From: Paenibacillus sp. E222
Lineage (GTDB): Bacteria > Bacillota > Bacilli > Paenibacillales > Paenibacillaceae
Reading direction: 5' to 3'
Assembly: GCF_013401555.1 (NCBI RefSeq)
Contig: NZ_CP058552.1
Span: 310,001 to 374,000 of the forward strand
Length of the DNA stretch: 64,000 nt
How positions within the stretch are numbered: the stretch's first letter is position 1; each line of letters begins with the position of its first letter. The position numbers and the translations under genes are program-made. Positions 19,130 through 27,955 of the stretch are shown here, piece by piece. Below the pieces are notes generated by a model. It ran no database searches and was not told where the DNA came from. It saw nothing but the letters and a program-made list of their open reading frames with translations.

Positions 19130-20019
19130 TGGAATTTGACTATTTGAAAAGCTATAGCGTTGAACTGTACGGTACGGAAAATAACCAAAAAACACGGATA
19201 AAACCCTCTATAGCTCTAGCTGAGGTATATGGAGATAACCTCCCGACAGGAACTATTAAAGAAAACCTCGACAAACTTGAAATGCACACAAAGAATGCAG
19301 CATTGGCACAAAACATGATGGTTCCTAATTCACAAGCTTTCTCAAATACCCGGGGATTCTGGTTTGAAGTTTTCATAGCTGTCCATGCTTGGAATTACCG
19401 TATTAGACACAATCTAGATGACGTGTTGATCGTTAAAATGCCCAACGTTAGCTCATTTGATTTCCGTAGAATTTTTGAAGAAAAAACAGATAGAATGCTA
19501 AAACAACTGGAAATATCGTTACTTAAAAACAATGTGCGGTTGATCACTTCAAATCCAGATTTATTAATAGTAGAACAAGAAGACCTAATATTGGATGAAC
19601 ATAACATACCCATATCCTGTCTTGGTACTCAAAATATTATGGATGCCGTTAATTTATATAAGATCCTCGAAAATAAGTGTCGTTGGAATAGCCTGAAAGC
19701 AGGAATAGGGGTCAAAACATCTTTACGTCCTGATAGAAGGCTCCAAGTCGTACACGAAGGCAACATTCTAAAATCATTATTTGCTCATTTGAAGATGCGT
19801 CACTGGAACCGGGAGGCAAACTTTAAATATTATGGTGCTTCTAGTGAGATTATAAGTGGTGCTGATGATGATGCCTTACAAACAGCAGCAACCCATACTA
19901 TTGTTAATGTAGATTCCTTGCCTGAGAGAGCAGTGGATGGTCTTTACTCCCTCCTTACTTTTGATGACATAGAAAAAATGCTTAATACGATCTTAAAAAC
20001 AAAAGCCCCCCATCAATAG
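19129..20019 (+). CDS. Type II restriction endonuclease, Bse634I/Cfr10I family
   Basis: A 296-aa enzyme strongly resembling Bse634I (R^CCGGY, a tetrameric type IIF enzyme) along its whole length, as remembered from the family. Matching blocks include PTGTIKENLDKLE, FSNTRGFWFEV, RLITSNPDLLI, KTSLRPDRRLQVVHEGNIL and KYYGASSE. The family catalytic residues appear as E80, D144, K196 and E210, all conserved. The GTG start overlaps the controller's TAG; AGGAGG lies 11-12 bases upstream. The gene looks intact although its methylase is frameshifted, which implies protection from another methylase, loss of expression, or an error in the methylase sequence. Confidence 0.93.
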   Translation: MEFDYLKSYSVELYGTENNQKTRIKPSIALAEVYGDNLPTGTIKENLDKLEMHTKNAALAQNMMVPNSQAFSNTRGFWFEVFIAVHAWNYRIRHNLDDVLIVKMPNVSSFDFRRIFEEKTDRMLKQLEISLLKNNVRLITSNPDLLIVEQEDLILDEHNIPISCLGTQNIMDAVNLYKILENKCRWNSLKAGIGVKTSLRPDRRLQVVHEGNILKSLFAHLKMRHWNREANFKYYGASSEIISGADDDALQTAATHTIVNVDSLPERAVDGLYSLLTFDDIEKMLNTILKTKAPHQ

Positions 20020-20079
20020 AGACGGGAGACTCTAAAGAATAACGCTAAAATAATTTTAAACAATTCGCCGTCATTTAAT

Positions 20080-20120
20080 AAGGAGCATTGAAATTGAATT
20101 CACTATTAATGCTCCTTTTC
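20080..20120 (+). terminator. Terminator after the restriction enzyme gene
   Basis: AAGGAGCATT (20080-20089) pairs with AATGCTCCTT (20108-20117) across an 18-base loop, followed by TTC. Confidence 0.75.
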
Positions 20121-20654
20121 TAAAAGCTCAGTTTTTAGATTATGTTCAAGAAAATCAGCCAATTTTCGAGATCATTCGTGCGTTGACCACCGTACATAGT
20201 GCAACGTGGGAACAGCATTTGCCTTGATATAGGAAAAGGCGGAAGCGTGAGGCGGACCTCAGAAGCGAGTGTATCAAATCGGTGTCTACGACACGTTTCG
20301 AGGATGGGGTGTTTATTCTACGAGTCGGGTCCGCTCATAAGCATCGCTATCTTGTATCGCTGTACAAAAGAAATTTGCCTATATAGGCTGTATTATCATT
20401 TTGAACGCAAAAAGCAACAGCAAGGTCCCTTCAGTGATAAAATACCTGAGGAATAAGATCACGAACAAGTTTATGTAAACCGTAATGGGCATTCAACCTT
20501 TGCATTTTAGTTAATTTTCATCTGTAACACCCTTTCATCTTAATCGTCATAAATTAGGAACTATTCTTTCAAGTACTAGAATCAACCACGCTGTTAATAT
20601 ATTTCTGTACTAGTAACCGGAAACCTCTGGATAAATCCTTTTTATTTCTTAATA
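20121..20654. other. Right end of the island, no supported gene
   Basis: All six frames are broken by stops or lack starts and ribosome sites. One frame holds CIKSVSTTRFEDGVFILRVGSAH, possibly coding relic, but no family is recognisable. No recombinase gene is present at this end. Confidence 0.5.
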
Positions 20655-20683
20655 TAAAAACACCTGAATGCAACTCCAGGTGT
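20655..20683 (-). terminator. Terminator of rlmCD
   Basis: On the minus strand ACACCTG (20683-20677) and CAGGTGT (20666-20660) form a stem followed by TTTTT. It lies 110 bases beyond the rlmCD stop and, if the att reading is right, inside the inserted element. Confidence 0.8.
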
Positions 20684-20792
20684 CCTTGACTAGCGTGTCT
20701 ATTTTTTCGTCACCAATCAGCCAACTCTAGTATTTTTACGCTTCAGTTTCATTTCATCTGTATTACCCCACACCCACTCCATCACTGCATTC

Positions 20793-22541
20793 TTAGCCCT
20801 CTGTACCATTCCGCACCAACATCGCCACCGACTCAACATGCACCGTGTGCGGGAACATATCCACCGGCGTTACCTCAACCGTCCGATATCCGCCATCCTC
20901 CAGCACGCGCAAATCACGTGCCAATGTACTCGGATTACAGCTTACATACACCACACGCTCCGGCTTCATTTCCAGGATTGTATCCAGCAAGCGCGGATCG
21001 CAACCCTTCCGCGGCGGATCGACAACGATGACATCAGCTTCAATGCCTTGTTCTTTCCAACGCGGAATAACATCCTCGGAGGCACCGACTTCAAACTTGA
21101 CGTTCTTCATGTCGTTCAACATCGCATTGCTGCGAGCGTCTTCGATGGCTTCGGGCACGATCTCCACCCCGTACACCTGATCCGCATGCTGCGCAAGGAA
21201 AAGAGAAATCGTACCGATGCCGCAATAGGCATCAATGACAGTCTCTTTGCCACTCAACCCTGCGTACTCCACCGTTTTCCCGTACAGTACTTCCGTCTGC
21301 ACCGGATTCACCTGGTAGAACGAACGCGCAGAGATGGCAAACTGTACATCCCCGATATAATCATAGATCACGTCACGACCCCACAGGACGCGGGTTTCAT
21401 CGCCGAAGATAACGTTGGTCTGCTTCTTGTTCACATTCTGGCAGATGCTCGCCACATGCGGGATCGCTTCACGAATACTGCCAATCCATTCATCCTTGTA
21501 TGGGATGTCCCGACCATTGGTGACCAGAACGAGCATCATCTCGCCCGTACGGAACGCCTTCTTCACAACCACATGGCGCAGCAGGCCGCGGCCGGTCTCT
21601 TCGTTGTACGCACTAATGCCGAGATGGCTACCTAGCTCCTTGACCTTGGCGACCACTTCATCGTTGTGCTCATGCTGAATGAGGCAAGTATCCATGTCGA
21701 TGATCCGATGGCTTCCTTTGGCGTAAAAACCACCCACCAAGCCGCCCTCGGCTGCACCGATAGGCACCTGTGCCTTGTTGCGATAGCGCCACGGCTCGTC
21801 CATACCCATGGTAGGCAGCACACGAATGCCTTGCGCAGCAGCTTCTTCGTTCATGACACCTTCCAGCCGAAGACGAATACGATTGCTGCCGTTCACTTGT
21901 TCTTCGGAAATAGCTGGTTCAGCTGCCTGATCCGCATTCTTTTCGCCTGTATCCTCCACCAACACATTCAACTTCCCAATCCGCTGCAAATTATCCACCA
22001 CCAGCTGGCGTTTCCACGCAAGCTGTCCGGCGTAACTCATATGCTGAATCTGGCATCCGCCGCATTGATCATAGATCGGGCAAGGCGCGGATACACGATC
22101 CGGGCTTGCCTTCACAATCTCCAGCAGTTTGGCGTAGCCGTACTGCTTTTTGGTTTTCATCACGCGCACACGCACAGTTTCACCGGGAAGCGCACCCTGC
22201 ACAAAGAGCGTGTATCCATTGGCACGGCCGACACCTTCACCGTCATGGTTCATGCCAATGATATCGATGACGGTTTCTTCATTTTTACTAACGGGCAGCC
22301 CTTCGATTGGTGCAGATTCACGCGCTCTCTCCTTTGGACGAACGGCAGAAAGAGATGCGCCTTGTGGCCGCACCTCTTTTCCTTGCTGACGTGTAGATGG
22401 ACGAGATGTTTGACTTGGCTGACGGGACACTGAAGCATTCCCTTGCCCCTGAGAGGCAGCCGAATTCCGGCGGTTTTTTCCACGACCGCTGCGGTTCGTA
22501 TTAGACAACGTACATTCACTTCTTTCTTCATATATGTTCAT
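20793..22541 (-). CDS. rlmCD: 23S rRNA (uracil-5-)-methyltransferase RlmCD
   Basis: A TrmA/RumA-family enzyme that uses SAM to make 5-methyluridine in 23S rRNA (U747 and U1939 in Bacillus). A basic, low-complexity N-terminal extension of about 90 residues precedes a TRAM domain ([16 protein letters not shown]), an iron-sulfur cysteine motif ([11 protein letters not shown]) and the methylase domain with [22 protein letters not shown] and the catalytic Cys in VSCNPSTLA. The start is uncertain: ATG 22541 is used here, but frames reach 22613. The last 22 codons overlap the att-like site 20820-20858, so the 3' end was probably supplied by the integrated element. Downstream of dgkB, as in Bacillus. 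Confidence 0.93.
   Translation of the reverse strand: MNIYEERSECTLSNTNRSGRGKNRRNSAASQGQGNASVSRQPSQTSRPSTRQQGKEVRPQGASLSAVRPKERARESAPIEGLPVSKNEETVIDIIGMNHDGEGVGRANGYTLFVQGALPGETVRVRVMKTKKQYGYAKLLEIVKASPDRVSAPCPIYDQCGGCQIQHMSYAGQLAWKRQLVVDNLQRIGKLNVLVEDTGEKNADQAAEPAISEEQVNGSNRIRLRLEGVMNEEAAAQGIRVLPTMGMDEPWRYRNKAQVPIGAAEGGLVGGFYAKGSHRIIDMDTCLIQHEHNDEVVAKVKELGSHLGISAYNEETGRGLLRHVVVKKAFRTGEMMLVLVTNGRDIPYKDEWIGSIREAIPHVASICQNVNKKQTNVIFGDETRVLWGRDVIYDYIGDVQFAISARSFYQVNPVQTEVLYGKTVEYAGLSGKETVIDAYCGIGTISLFLAQHADQVYGVEIVPEAIEDARSNAMLNDMKNVKFEVGASEDVIPRWKEQGIEADVIVVDPPRKGCDPRLLDTILEMKPERVVYVSCNPSTLARDLRVLEDGGYRTVEVTPVDMFPHTVHVESVAMLVRNGTEG
20820..20858. repeat. att-like site in the rlmCD 3' end (right)
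   Basis: This segment encodes the intact RlmCD end ([12 protein letters not shown]). It matches 782-820 at 32 of 39 bases, with ACATGCACCGT at 20836-20846 identical. It marks the right border of the defence island; chromosomal rlmCD sequence continues to the right. Confidence 0.7.
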
Positions 22542-22649
22542 CCCTTGTACAAGGGAGATTCCATTCATTTTCAGGCACCCTGAGATTATACGTGATCCCA
22601 ATGCCCACGGCAACAGGAAATCACATTTCCTCCCCGATCCATACTATGC

Positions 22650-23531
22650 TTAACGATACAACATCAGGTGATGGCGCAAGTTCTTGAATGTCGCAGGCAA
22701 TGTACCGCCCAGCTCACCATCCAGGTTCAACTGCACATAGCCCGGAGACGTTACTTCCATATAATCCGTTTGGAAATGAACGACCTTCTTGTCATTCAGA
22801 TGTTCACCACGCAGCGCTAGGGTTACGAGGCGAATCATGTCAGCCAGATTACATTTGCGCACACCAATCACATCGAACAGACCATCATCTATGGTCGCAC
22901 CCGGAGCCAGCTTCTCGAAGCCCCCGACGGAGTTCGTATTGGCAATGAGGAACAGCATGAATTCATCATGAATTTCTTCCTGACCCGCGGCACGGATAAC
23001 CAGTTCCTGCGGAGACAGGCTAGCCATTTTCTCAATACCCTTCATATAGTAGGCCAGTTGCCCGATCATCGTTTTCAGACGGCTTGGCACCTCATAGGTC
23101 AGTTCGGTTAACGAACCTCCGCCCGCAATATTGATAAAATATTTATCATTCGCCTTGCCCAGATCGAGCGGACGAAGCTGCTGGTTAATGACCAGATCCA
23201 CGTAATCTTCCCACTGTCTCGGAATACCGAGCGCACGCGCAAAATCATTGGTCGTTCCCAAAGGAAATACACCCAGCGGAGGACGATTCTCCCGCTCGGC
23301 CATACCGTTAATGACTTCATACAATGTACCGTCGCCGCCAGCGGCAATAATCATGTCATATCCGCGTTCAATCGCCAGCTCCGCTTCCCGGGTTGCATCT
23401 CCTTCACCCGTTGTTGCGTGACACGAGGCTTCGATACCACCTTGATCCAAACGCTGCAAAATATCAGCCAGACGTTTCTTCATTTCTTCCCGGCCTGAGG
23501 TCGGATTATATATCAAGCGAGCTTTTTTCAT
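22650..23531 (-). CDS. dgkB: Diacylglycerol kinase (DagK/YegS family)
   Basis: A 293-aa lipid kinase that phosphorylates diacylglycerol to phosphatidate, recycling the lipid released in lipoteichoic acid synthesis. Visible motifs are IYNPTSGRE at the start, AAGGDGTLYEVINGM (nucleotide-binding GGDGT) and PLGTTNDFARALG. ATG 23531 has AGGTGG seven bases upstream; a GTG at 23541 lies within that site. The gene precedes rlmCD, an order also known from Bacillus subtilis (yerQ-yefA). Confidence 0.93.
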   Translation of the reverse strand: MKKARLIYNPTSGREEMKKRLADILQRLDQGGIEASCHATTGEGDATREAELAIERGYDMIIAAGGDGTLYEVINGMAERENRPPLGVFPLGTTNDFARALGIPRQWEDYVDLVINQQLRPLDLGKANDKYFINIAGGGSLTELTYEVPSRLKTMIGQLAYYMKGIEKMASLSPQELVIRAAGQEEIHDEFMLFLIANTNSVGGFEKLAPGATIDDGLFDVIGVRKCNLADMIRLVTLALRGEHLNDKKVVHFQTDYMEVTSPGYVQLNLDGELGGTLPATFKNLRHHLMLYR

Positions 23532-23543
23532 CTCATACGCCAC

Positions 23544-24147
23544 CTATTCCACATTATCCATGAGTCTGAACGACCTCATTTTCTTACTATCTGAGAGTGA
23601 TCGCAGTCGGCATCATTTTACACAATGACTCACGTCCGTTAATCCTGCCCCAACACTTTTCTCTACTTATATATATGCATAAGGAATTCCGTCTCATTCC
23701 AAAGCCTTTATGTACTATCATATCATCAAATGTGAAGATGTCCTAGCCTGTGATACATAAGTAATTATTTTCATATATACTATAGTGAAATTTTACATCT
23801 GGATAACAATAACGATAAACCCTCAAGAATTACCTCATTCCAGCAATGACAACATACTTTCTGTTCACTTCCGAGCTTGCCTATCCTTTACAAAATAAAC
23901 CTCTGGCACTCCTCTTGAATCTAATCCTATGGATTTTCTGTAAATTATAACCATCCATCACCATTCTGCCCGCTTGGGCCGGAAATAGTCTTATACTCTT
24001 TCAAATCATGAGAACTACATATCCTCCAAAAAATTTACAAAATCCAGAACAAGATGACAAATAAAATGAAACCTTTTCCAATATAGTCTTAGTGCGTCCT
24101 GCATCCTCAACACATTCCAATACCATATCCATGAAGGAGATCACCGA
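23544..24147. other. Intergenic region between dgkB and the NLP gene
   Basis: About 600 bases of AT-rich sequence between divergent genes. No open frame with a ribosome site, no clear riboswitch and no strong inverted repeat were seen. It must hold promoters for both flanking genes. Confidence 0.5.
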
Positions 24148-24864
24148 ATGAAAAAACTCGTTTTATTGCTCATGATATCGATCTTAGCCTGTTTTCCCTT
24201 TATTACAGCCGTTGAAGCCGCAGTCATTAACCATGATCAGGTTGTCGGATTCCAGGAACTAACTCCCGTCACAGTCACGCAAATAACAGCCAAGCGTTTC
24301 CAACCCTACTTAAAAGTCTACCATGGATGTGTTCCATTCCCCGCTGTGGATCAACAGGGCAATACCAATGCAGGCTTGCAAACCTCAGGTTCACCTAATG
24401 GAAATTGCAGCTCAAGCACAGGCCAAGTGTACTCCCGTTCGGCATGGCATAATGGCGTATGGGCTATTATGTACGCATGGTACTTCCCGAAAGACTCCCC
24501 TTCCTCCGGCCTCGGCCATCGTCATGACTGGGAAGGTATCGTTGTATGGGTAGACAATCCCGCAGCACCAAATCCTCAAATTCTCTCCATCGCCTATTCA
24601 GGACATGGGCAGTTCACGAATGTTGCACCAAGTAACACGAACCTGAACGGTACGAATCCTTTGATTAGTTACAACAGTACCTGGCCTCTAAACCATGAGC
24701 TTGGTGTTACTGGAACCGTCGGTGGAATGCAGCCTTTGATCGGTTGGGATGATCTGACGTCTGCGGCCCGCAATGCGCTGAATACAACCGATTTTGGCAG
24801 TGCCAATGTTCCGTTGAACGATAGTAATTTTACGAACAATTTAAACAAGGCCTGGTTCAGGTAA
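24148..24864 (+). CDS. Secreted NEP1-like (NPP1) necrosis-inducing protein
   Basis: A 238-aa exported protein with a signal peptide (about residues 1-25, MKKLVLLLMISILACF...VEA). It carries the hallmark NLP heptapeptide GHRHDWE at 123-129, preceded by AIMYAWYFPKD, and the two cysteines of type 1 NLPs (C61, C87). NLPs are cytolysins that bind plant sphingolipids (GIPC) and permeabilise dicot membranes. They are common in oomycetes and fungi and known from some plant-associated bacteria including bacilli. GAAGGAG lies before the ATG; a terminator follows. It stands alone, so regulation cannot be inferred. Confidence 0.93.
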   Translation: MKKLVLLLMISILACFPFITAVEAAVINHDQVVGFQELTPVTVTQITAKRFQPYLKVYHGCVPFPAVDQQGNTNAGLQTSGSPNGNCSSSTGQVYSRSAWHNGVWAIMYAWYFPKDSPSSGLGHRHDWEGIVVWVDNPAAPNPQILSIAYSGHGQFTNVAPSNTNLNGTNPLISYNSTWPLNHELGVTGTVGGMQPLIGWDDLTSAARNALNTTDFGSANVPLNDSNFTNNLNKAWFR

Positions 24865-24872
24865 AAAAGTAA

Positions 24873-24914
24873 AATCCCCTTCAAGTAGACACAGAACTTG
24901 GAGGGGATTGTTTT
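24873..24914 (+). terminator. Terminator of the NLP gene
   Basis: AATCCCCTTCAAG and CTTGGAGGGGATT form a long hairpin (24873-24885 with 24897-24909) followed by GTTTTT. Confidence 0.85.
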
Positions 24915-24930
24915 TGCAATCACATATAGT

Positions 24931-25353
24931 TTAAAAGCCAATCTTTCTGCCAGCACAGAGCTGTTTATACCAAAAATATACGGTGCAGCCCACACAGTAA
25001 CCGAGCAATGCGGCACTTGCAGCCAGGAGAAGCATCGACGAGAAAATATAGCCCGCTACCTGCCAGCCAAGACCGAATGAGACAAGTGCCAACGTGAGAA
25101 ACAATACGGCCAGAACATTGTTGAAGCGTTGCAGTTCCACTGCCTGTGTCTCTGACCCTTTTCCCGTTAACACAGCCTTCCCAATCTGTACAAACAGATT
25201 AAGCTTGCCTCCGGATGCCAGGCCGACAACTTGGATGATCCATAACGCTCCCAGAATTAACGGCTGGTTGAACAGAAATGACAGGACGACAAATAGCACA
25301 ATCCCGATCTGATTCGCTTTGACATAGCGCATAGGTACTTCCCGCATCTGCAT
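24931..25353 (-). CDS. DUF4395 membrane protein
   Basis: A 140-aa protein with about four hydrophobic segments. An initial VKANQ and two N-terminal helices (IGIVLFVVLSFLF, LILGALWIIQVVG) are followed by a charged loop and two C-terminal helices. The C-terminus GYCVGCTVYFWYKQL has the CxxC typical of DUF4395. The function is unknown; relatives often neighbour thioredoxin-like genes, which is not the case here. AAGGTGAT precedes the ATG. Confidence 0.8.
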   Translation of the reverse strand: MQMREVPMRYVKANQIGIVLFVVLSFLFNQPLILGALWIIQVVGLASGGKLNLFVQIGKAVLTGKGSETQAVELQRFNNVLAVLFLTLALVSFGLGWQVAGYIFSSMLLLAASAALLGYCVGCTVYFWYKQLCAGRKIGF

Positions 25354-25436
25354 ATCACCTTATCCCCATTTTATTAGTTGGTTTAATTGTAGTCTGTAAA
25401 TGAAGTAAGAGCAATAGGAAGTTGCTTTGATCATGC

Positions 25437-26360
25437 TTATAAGATGGAATAGTCCCTTTTCAAGATCTCCCAATGCGGTGTTGGTACACCTGTGGCCTTT
25501 TTCCAATCAGTAAATGCATGATCTAACGCCTCGATCTCCCCAAAAGAACCCGCAACCAGTTTATAGATCGGAAGCATACTATATAATTTCAATAGAAGGT
25601 AAAACATCCGTTGATGCTTGCGAATCAGTTTAGCCTGCATCTCCGGTATAATCGTTATACCCATAGCCTCAAGCACGCGAAAGCCCTCATCCATCGCCCC
25701 AATCATATGCTGGAGTTGCTTTCTGTTCCCGTCCAACCTGATCATCTCACGCTTCTCATTAAAGCTCACTGCATTAAGCATCAGAATGGGCACAATATGG
25801 CTTTTCAGCCAGGCATCAATATCATCCAGGTAATTCAACTTGTATTTCGTCTTCTCAAAAGCTTGATCCAGTATGGATTTAAAGGCAATCTCGCTATCCA
25901 GCCCACCAATCACCATTTGCCCGCTTGCTCCACCAATGGATAACATCCGGTCTTCTTGCCGCCGCCCGCCGCTGATATGAAAACCAAATGCGACTTTCTT
26001 TTCCACTCTGCTGTTTTCCTCCAAAAAGAGTTGCATGCTTCGTGCATCTGCATTGTTACCGACAATCACCACATTCCTGCTCTGATTGGCCGCCAAAATA
26101 GGCAGCACTGATGGAAAATCGTTATATTTCATAACCACAAAAATAAGATCATAGTGATCATTCTCTTCCAACGTTCTTGTTACCCGCACCGGGTCAACGG
26201 TCGTTCTAAACTGGAACACATGACGAATGACGATGCCATCCCTCTCCAGTTCCTCTGCCCGCTTCCCTCTAGCCAGAATGGTGACGTCATTTCCCCCACG
26301 TACCAGAACCTGCGCCAACTGACTGCCCAAGACGCCTGCACCATACACTAATATGTTCAT
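25437..26360 (-). CDS. Ketopantoate reductase-like NAD(P)-binding protein
   Basis: A 307-aa protein of the PanE/ApbA superfamily. The N-terminal dinucleotide-binding motif GAGVLGSQLA (7-16) is intact and is followed by TILARG. The C-terminal half is helical. It lacks close matches to the PanE substrate region, so it may reduce another 2-oxo acid. It is transcribed divergently from a TetR regulator; two palindromes lie between them, so it is probably the regulator's target. Confidence 0.75.
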   Translation of the reverse strand: MNILVYGAGVLGSQLAQVLVRGGNDVTILARGKRAEELERDGIVIRHVFQFRTTVDPVRVTRTLEENDHYDLIFVVMKYNDFPSVLPILAANQSRNVVIVGNNADARSMQLFLEENSRVEKKVAFGFHISGGRRQEDRMLSIGGASGQMVIGGLDSEIAFKSILDQAFEKTKYKLNYLDDIDAWLKSHIVPILMLNAVSFNEKREMIRLDGNRKQLQHMIGAMDEGFRVLEAMGITIIPEMQAKLIRKHQRMFYLLLKLYSMLPIYKLVAGSFGEIEALDHAFTDWKKATGVPTPHWEILKRDYSIL

Positions 26361-26402
26361 TAGTTATCCCTCTATTTCAAAATTTTATAGATATTCGTTG
26401 CT

Positions 26403-26422
26403 TTATCAACATTTGTTGATAA
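26403..26422. promoter_or_regulatory. Operator-like palindrome 1
   Basis: TTATCAACA and TGTTGATAA flank two central bases: a 9-bp-arm palindrome of the size bound by TetR dimers. It lies between the PanE-like gene and tetR and shares GTTGA/TCAAC with the site at 26476. Confidence 0.7.
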
Positions 26423-26470
26423 AATAAGAGTAACAAAGCATCTGCAGCGCTTCAATCGCTAAAATATCCG

Positions 26471-26490
26471 TTTTTGTTGAATAATCAACG
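26471..26490. promoter_or_regulatory. Operator-like palindrome 2
   Basis: GTTGA (26476-26480) and TCAAC (26485-26489) around ATAA repeat the half-sites of the first palindrome 73 bases away. Two such sites would let the regulator control both divergent genes. Confidence 0.55.
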
Positions 26491-26528
26491 AATGAACCCA
26501 TATTGTTGAAAACATCAAAGGAGGAGCC

Positions 26529-27095
26529 ATGGACAGACGAGTTGTCAAGACAAGAAAAGCCATAACCGAGGCCTTGATCGGGCTGTTGAAAGAGCAGGAT
26601 TTTGAGCAAATTACGATTAATGACATTGCTGATCGGGCCGATGTGAACCGCGGTACCGTCTATTTGCACTACACGGACAAGTTCGATCTGCTGGATCAAA
26701 GCATTGAGACGTATTTGCAGCAGCTGGTGGAGAGCTGTATGGTGGAGAGCCCTACCACGCCCATGACTGTCAAGGAGGCATTGCTCCGAACCTTCCGTTA
26801 CCTGGAGCAGCACGCCCCCGTGTATACCACGCTATTAACCCAAAAAGGCATTCCCGCCTTCCGGAATCGGATGATGACGCTCCTGGTTCAGGGGGTCGAA
26901 GAGCAGGTTGATGCGTGTGGCATTCACAAAGGGATTAACCGGGAAATCACTGTACAATTTCTGGCCTGTGCCTCCGCAGGCCTGCTGGAATGGTGGATCA
27001 TGAATTCCATGCCTTATCCAGCCGAACAGATTGTTGAAGAACTGATGTCTTTGCTGGAGCTTCATCTGATTGTTCCTTCTCAGGTAAAGGGTTAA
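26529..27095 (+). CDS. TetR/AcrR family transcriptional regulator
   Basis: A 188-aa repressor. The helix-turn-helix is at residues about 8-55 (KTRKAITEALIGLL, ITINDIADRADVNRGTVYLHY), followed by a helical ligand-binding domain with a small C-terminal TetR_C region. AAAGGAGG precedes the ATG. The palindromes at 26403 and 26476 are the likely autoregulatory and target sites. Its stop overlaps the convergent bioC stop by a few bases, leaving no room for a terminator between them. Confidence 0.88.
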   Translation: MDRRVVKTRKAITEALIGLLKEQDFEQITINDIADRADVNRGTVYLHYTDKFDLLDQSIETYLQQLVESCMVESPTTPMTVKEALLRTFRYLEQHAPVYTTLLTQKGIPAFRNRMMTLLVQGVEEQVDACGIHKGINREITVQFLACASAGLLEWWIMNSMPYPAEQIVEELMSLLELHLIVPSQVKG

Positions 27096-27955
27096 TAAGG
27101 AGCTACGGATTGAATGAGTAGAAGATCGTACGTCGCTGCGACGCCTCCCTGTATGCTGAACTTATCCTCGTACTCCTTATACATGTTGGTGAACAATCGC
27201 CGCAAGCTGTACCCGGATACCGTTGCTGCTTCTGAAGTGCTGGCTCCCATTCCTTTAACTGTATAAAGAAAATCTCTCGCGGAAGCATACTTTTCCATAT
27301 GCATCGAACGCTCACAACGGAAACCAGAATACCCGGATTCCTGAAGCATGATCTCCCATTGAGCAGGTGCATGAAACGAAAGTCCATGTCGCTGTGGTTC
27401 CATCCCGTTGGCATGATAAACTTTATCAAATGCCTCATGCATCTCACGAAATGTATCAGGCCCGAAGGTCGTAAATATGAGCACACCCCCTGGGCGCAGC
27501 ATTCGCCGCAGGTGACCCAGTGTTTCCTTCGGCGAACTTAGCCATTGAAAACAGGCGTTGGAGACGATGATATCCACTGAGCACTCCGGAGCATTTACGG
27601 CCCACATTTCGATATCTGCTTGTAGAAAACGTAAATTATCCATTTTGCAATTTGCAGTACCTGGATGCTCTGCTGATCGGAACCGTTTTGAAGCCACTTC
27701 AATCATCTCGGATGCAATATCAAGTGCAGTAATATTGGCATTAGGCCATTCATTCACCAGAATTTGAGTCAAAGCCCCCGTGCCACAACCGATTTCGAGA
27801 ATGCTTGGATCACTTAAGAACCTTCTGTTCCTCCATTCAGCGAGGGATCTTGCTAGCTGCTCAGCCATAGAACGCTGAATATGAGCATGTGCATCATAAG
27901 AAGTGGCACTACGATTAAATTGGCGTTGAACCGCACGGCTTCTACCAATGGTCAT
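27092..27955 (-). CDS. bioC: Malonyl-ACP O-methyltransferase BioC
   Basis: A 287-aa SAM-dependent methylase that caps malonyl-ACP with a methyl ester so that fatty-acid synthesis can build the pimeloyl chain of biotin. The class I SAM motif ILEIGCGTGALTQIL is clear, with NACFQWL further on and an N-terminal VQRQFNRSATSYDAHA typical of BioC. ATG 27955 is chosen because GGAGGAG lies eight bases upstream; it overlaps the bioH-like gene by 14 bases. Last gene of the operon. Confidence 0.9.
   Translation of the reverse strand: MTIGRSRAVQRQFNRSATSYDAHAHIQRSMAEQLARSLAEWRNRRFLSDPSILEIGCGTGALTQILVNEWPNANITALDIASEMIEVASKRFRSAEHPGTANCKMDNLRFLQADIEMWAVNAPECSVDIIVSNACFQWLSSPKETLGHLRRMLRPGGVLIFTTFGPDTFREMHEAFDKVYHANGMEPQRHGLSFHAPAQWEIMLQESGYSGFRCERSMHMEKYASARDFLYTVKGMGASTSEAATVSGYSLRRLFTNMYKEYEDKFSIQGGVAATYDLLLIQSVAPY

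Noticed and set aside
20838..21635. Long plus-strand frame (265 codons) opposite rlmCD
   Set aside because: It is an antisense shadow of a strongly conserved enzyme, without a ribosome site or recognisable domain.
21666..22433. Plus-strand frame of 255 codons opposite rlmCD
   Set aside because: Antisense to the TRAM and N-terminal region; His/Leu-rich composition typical of a shadow frame.
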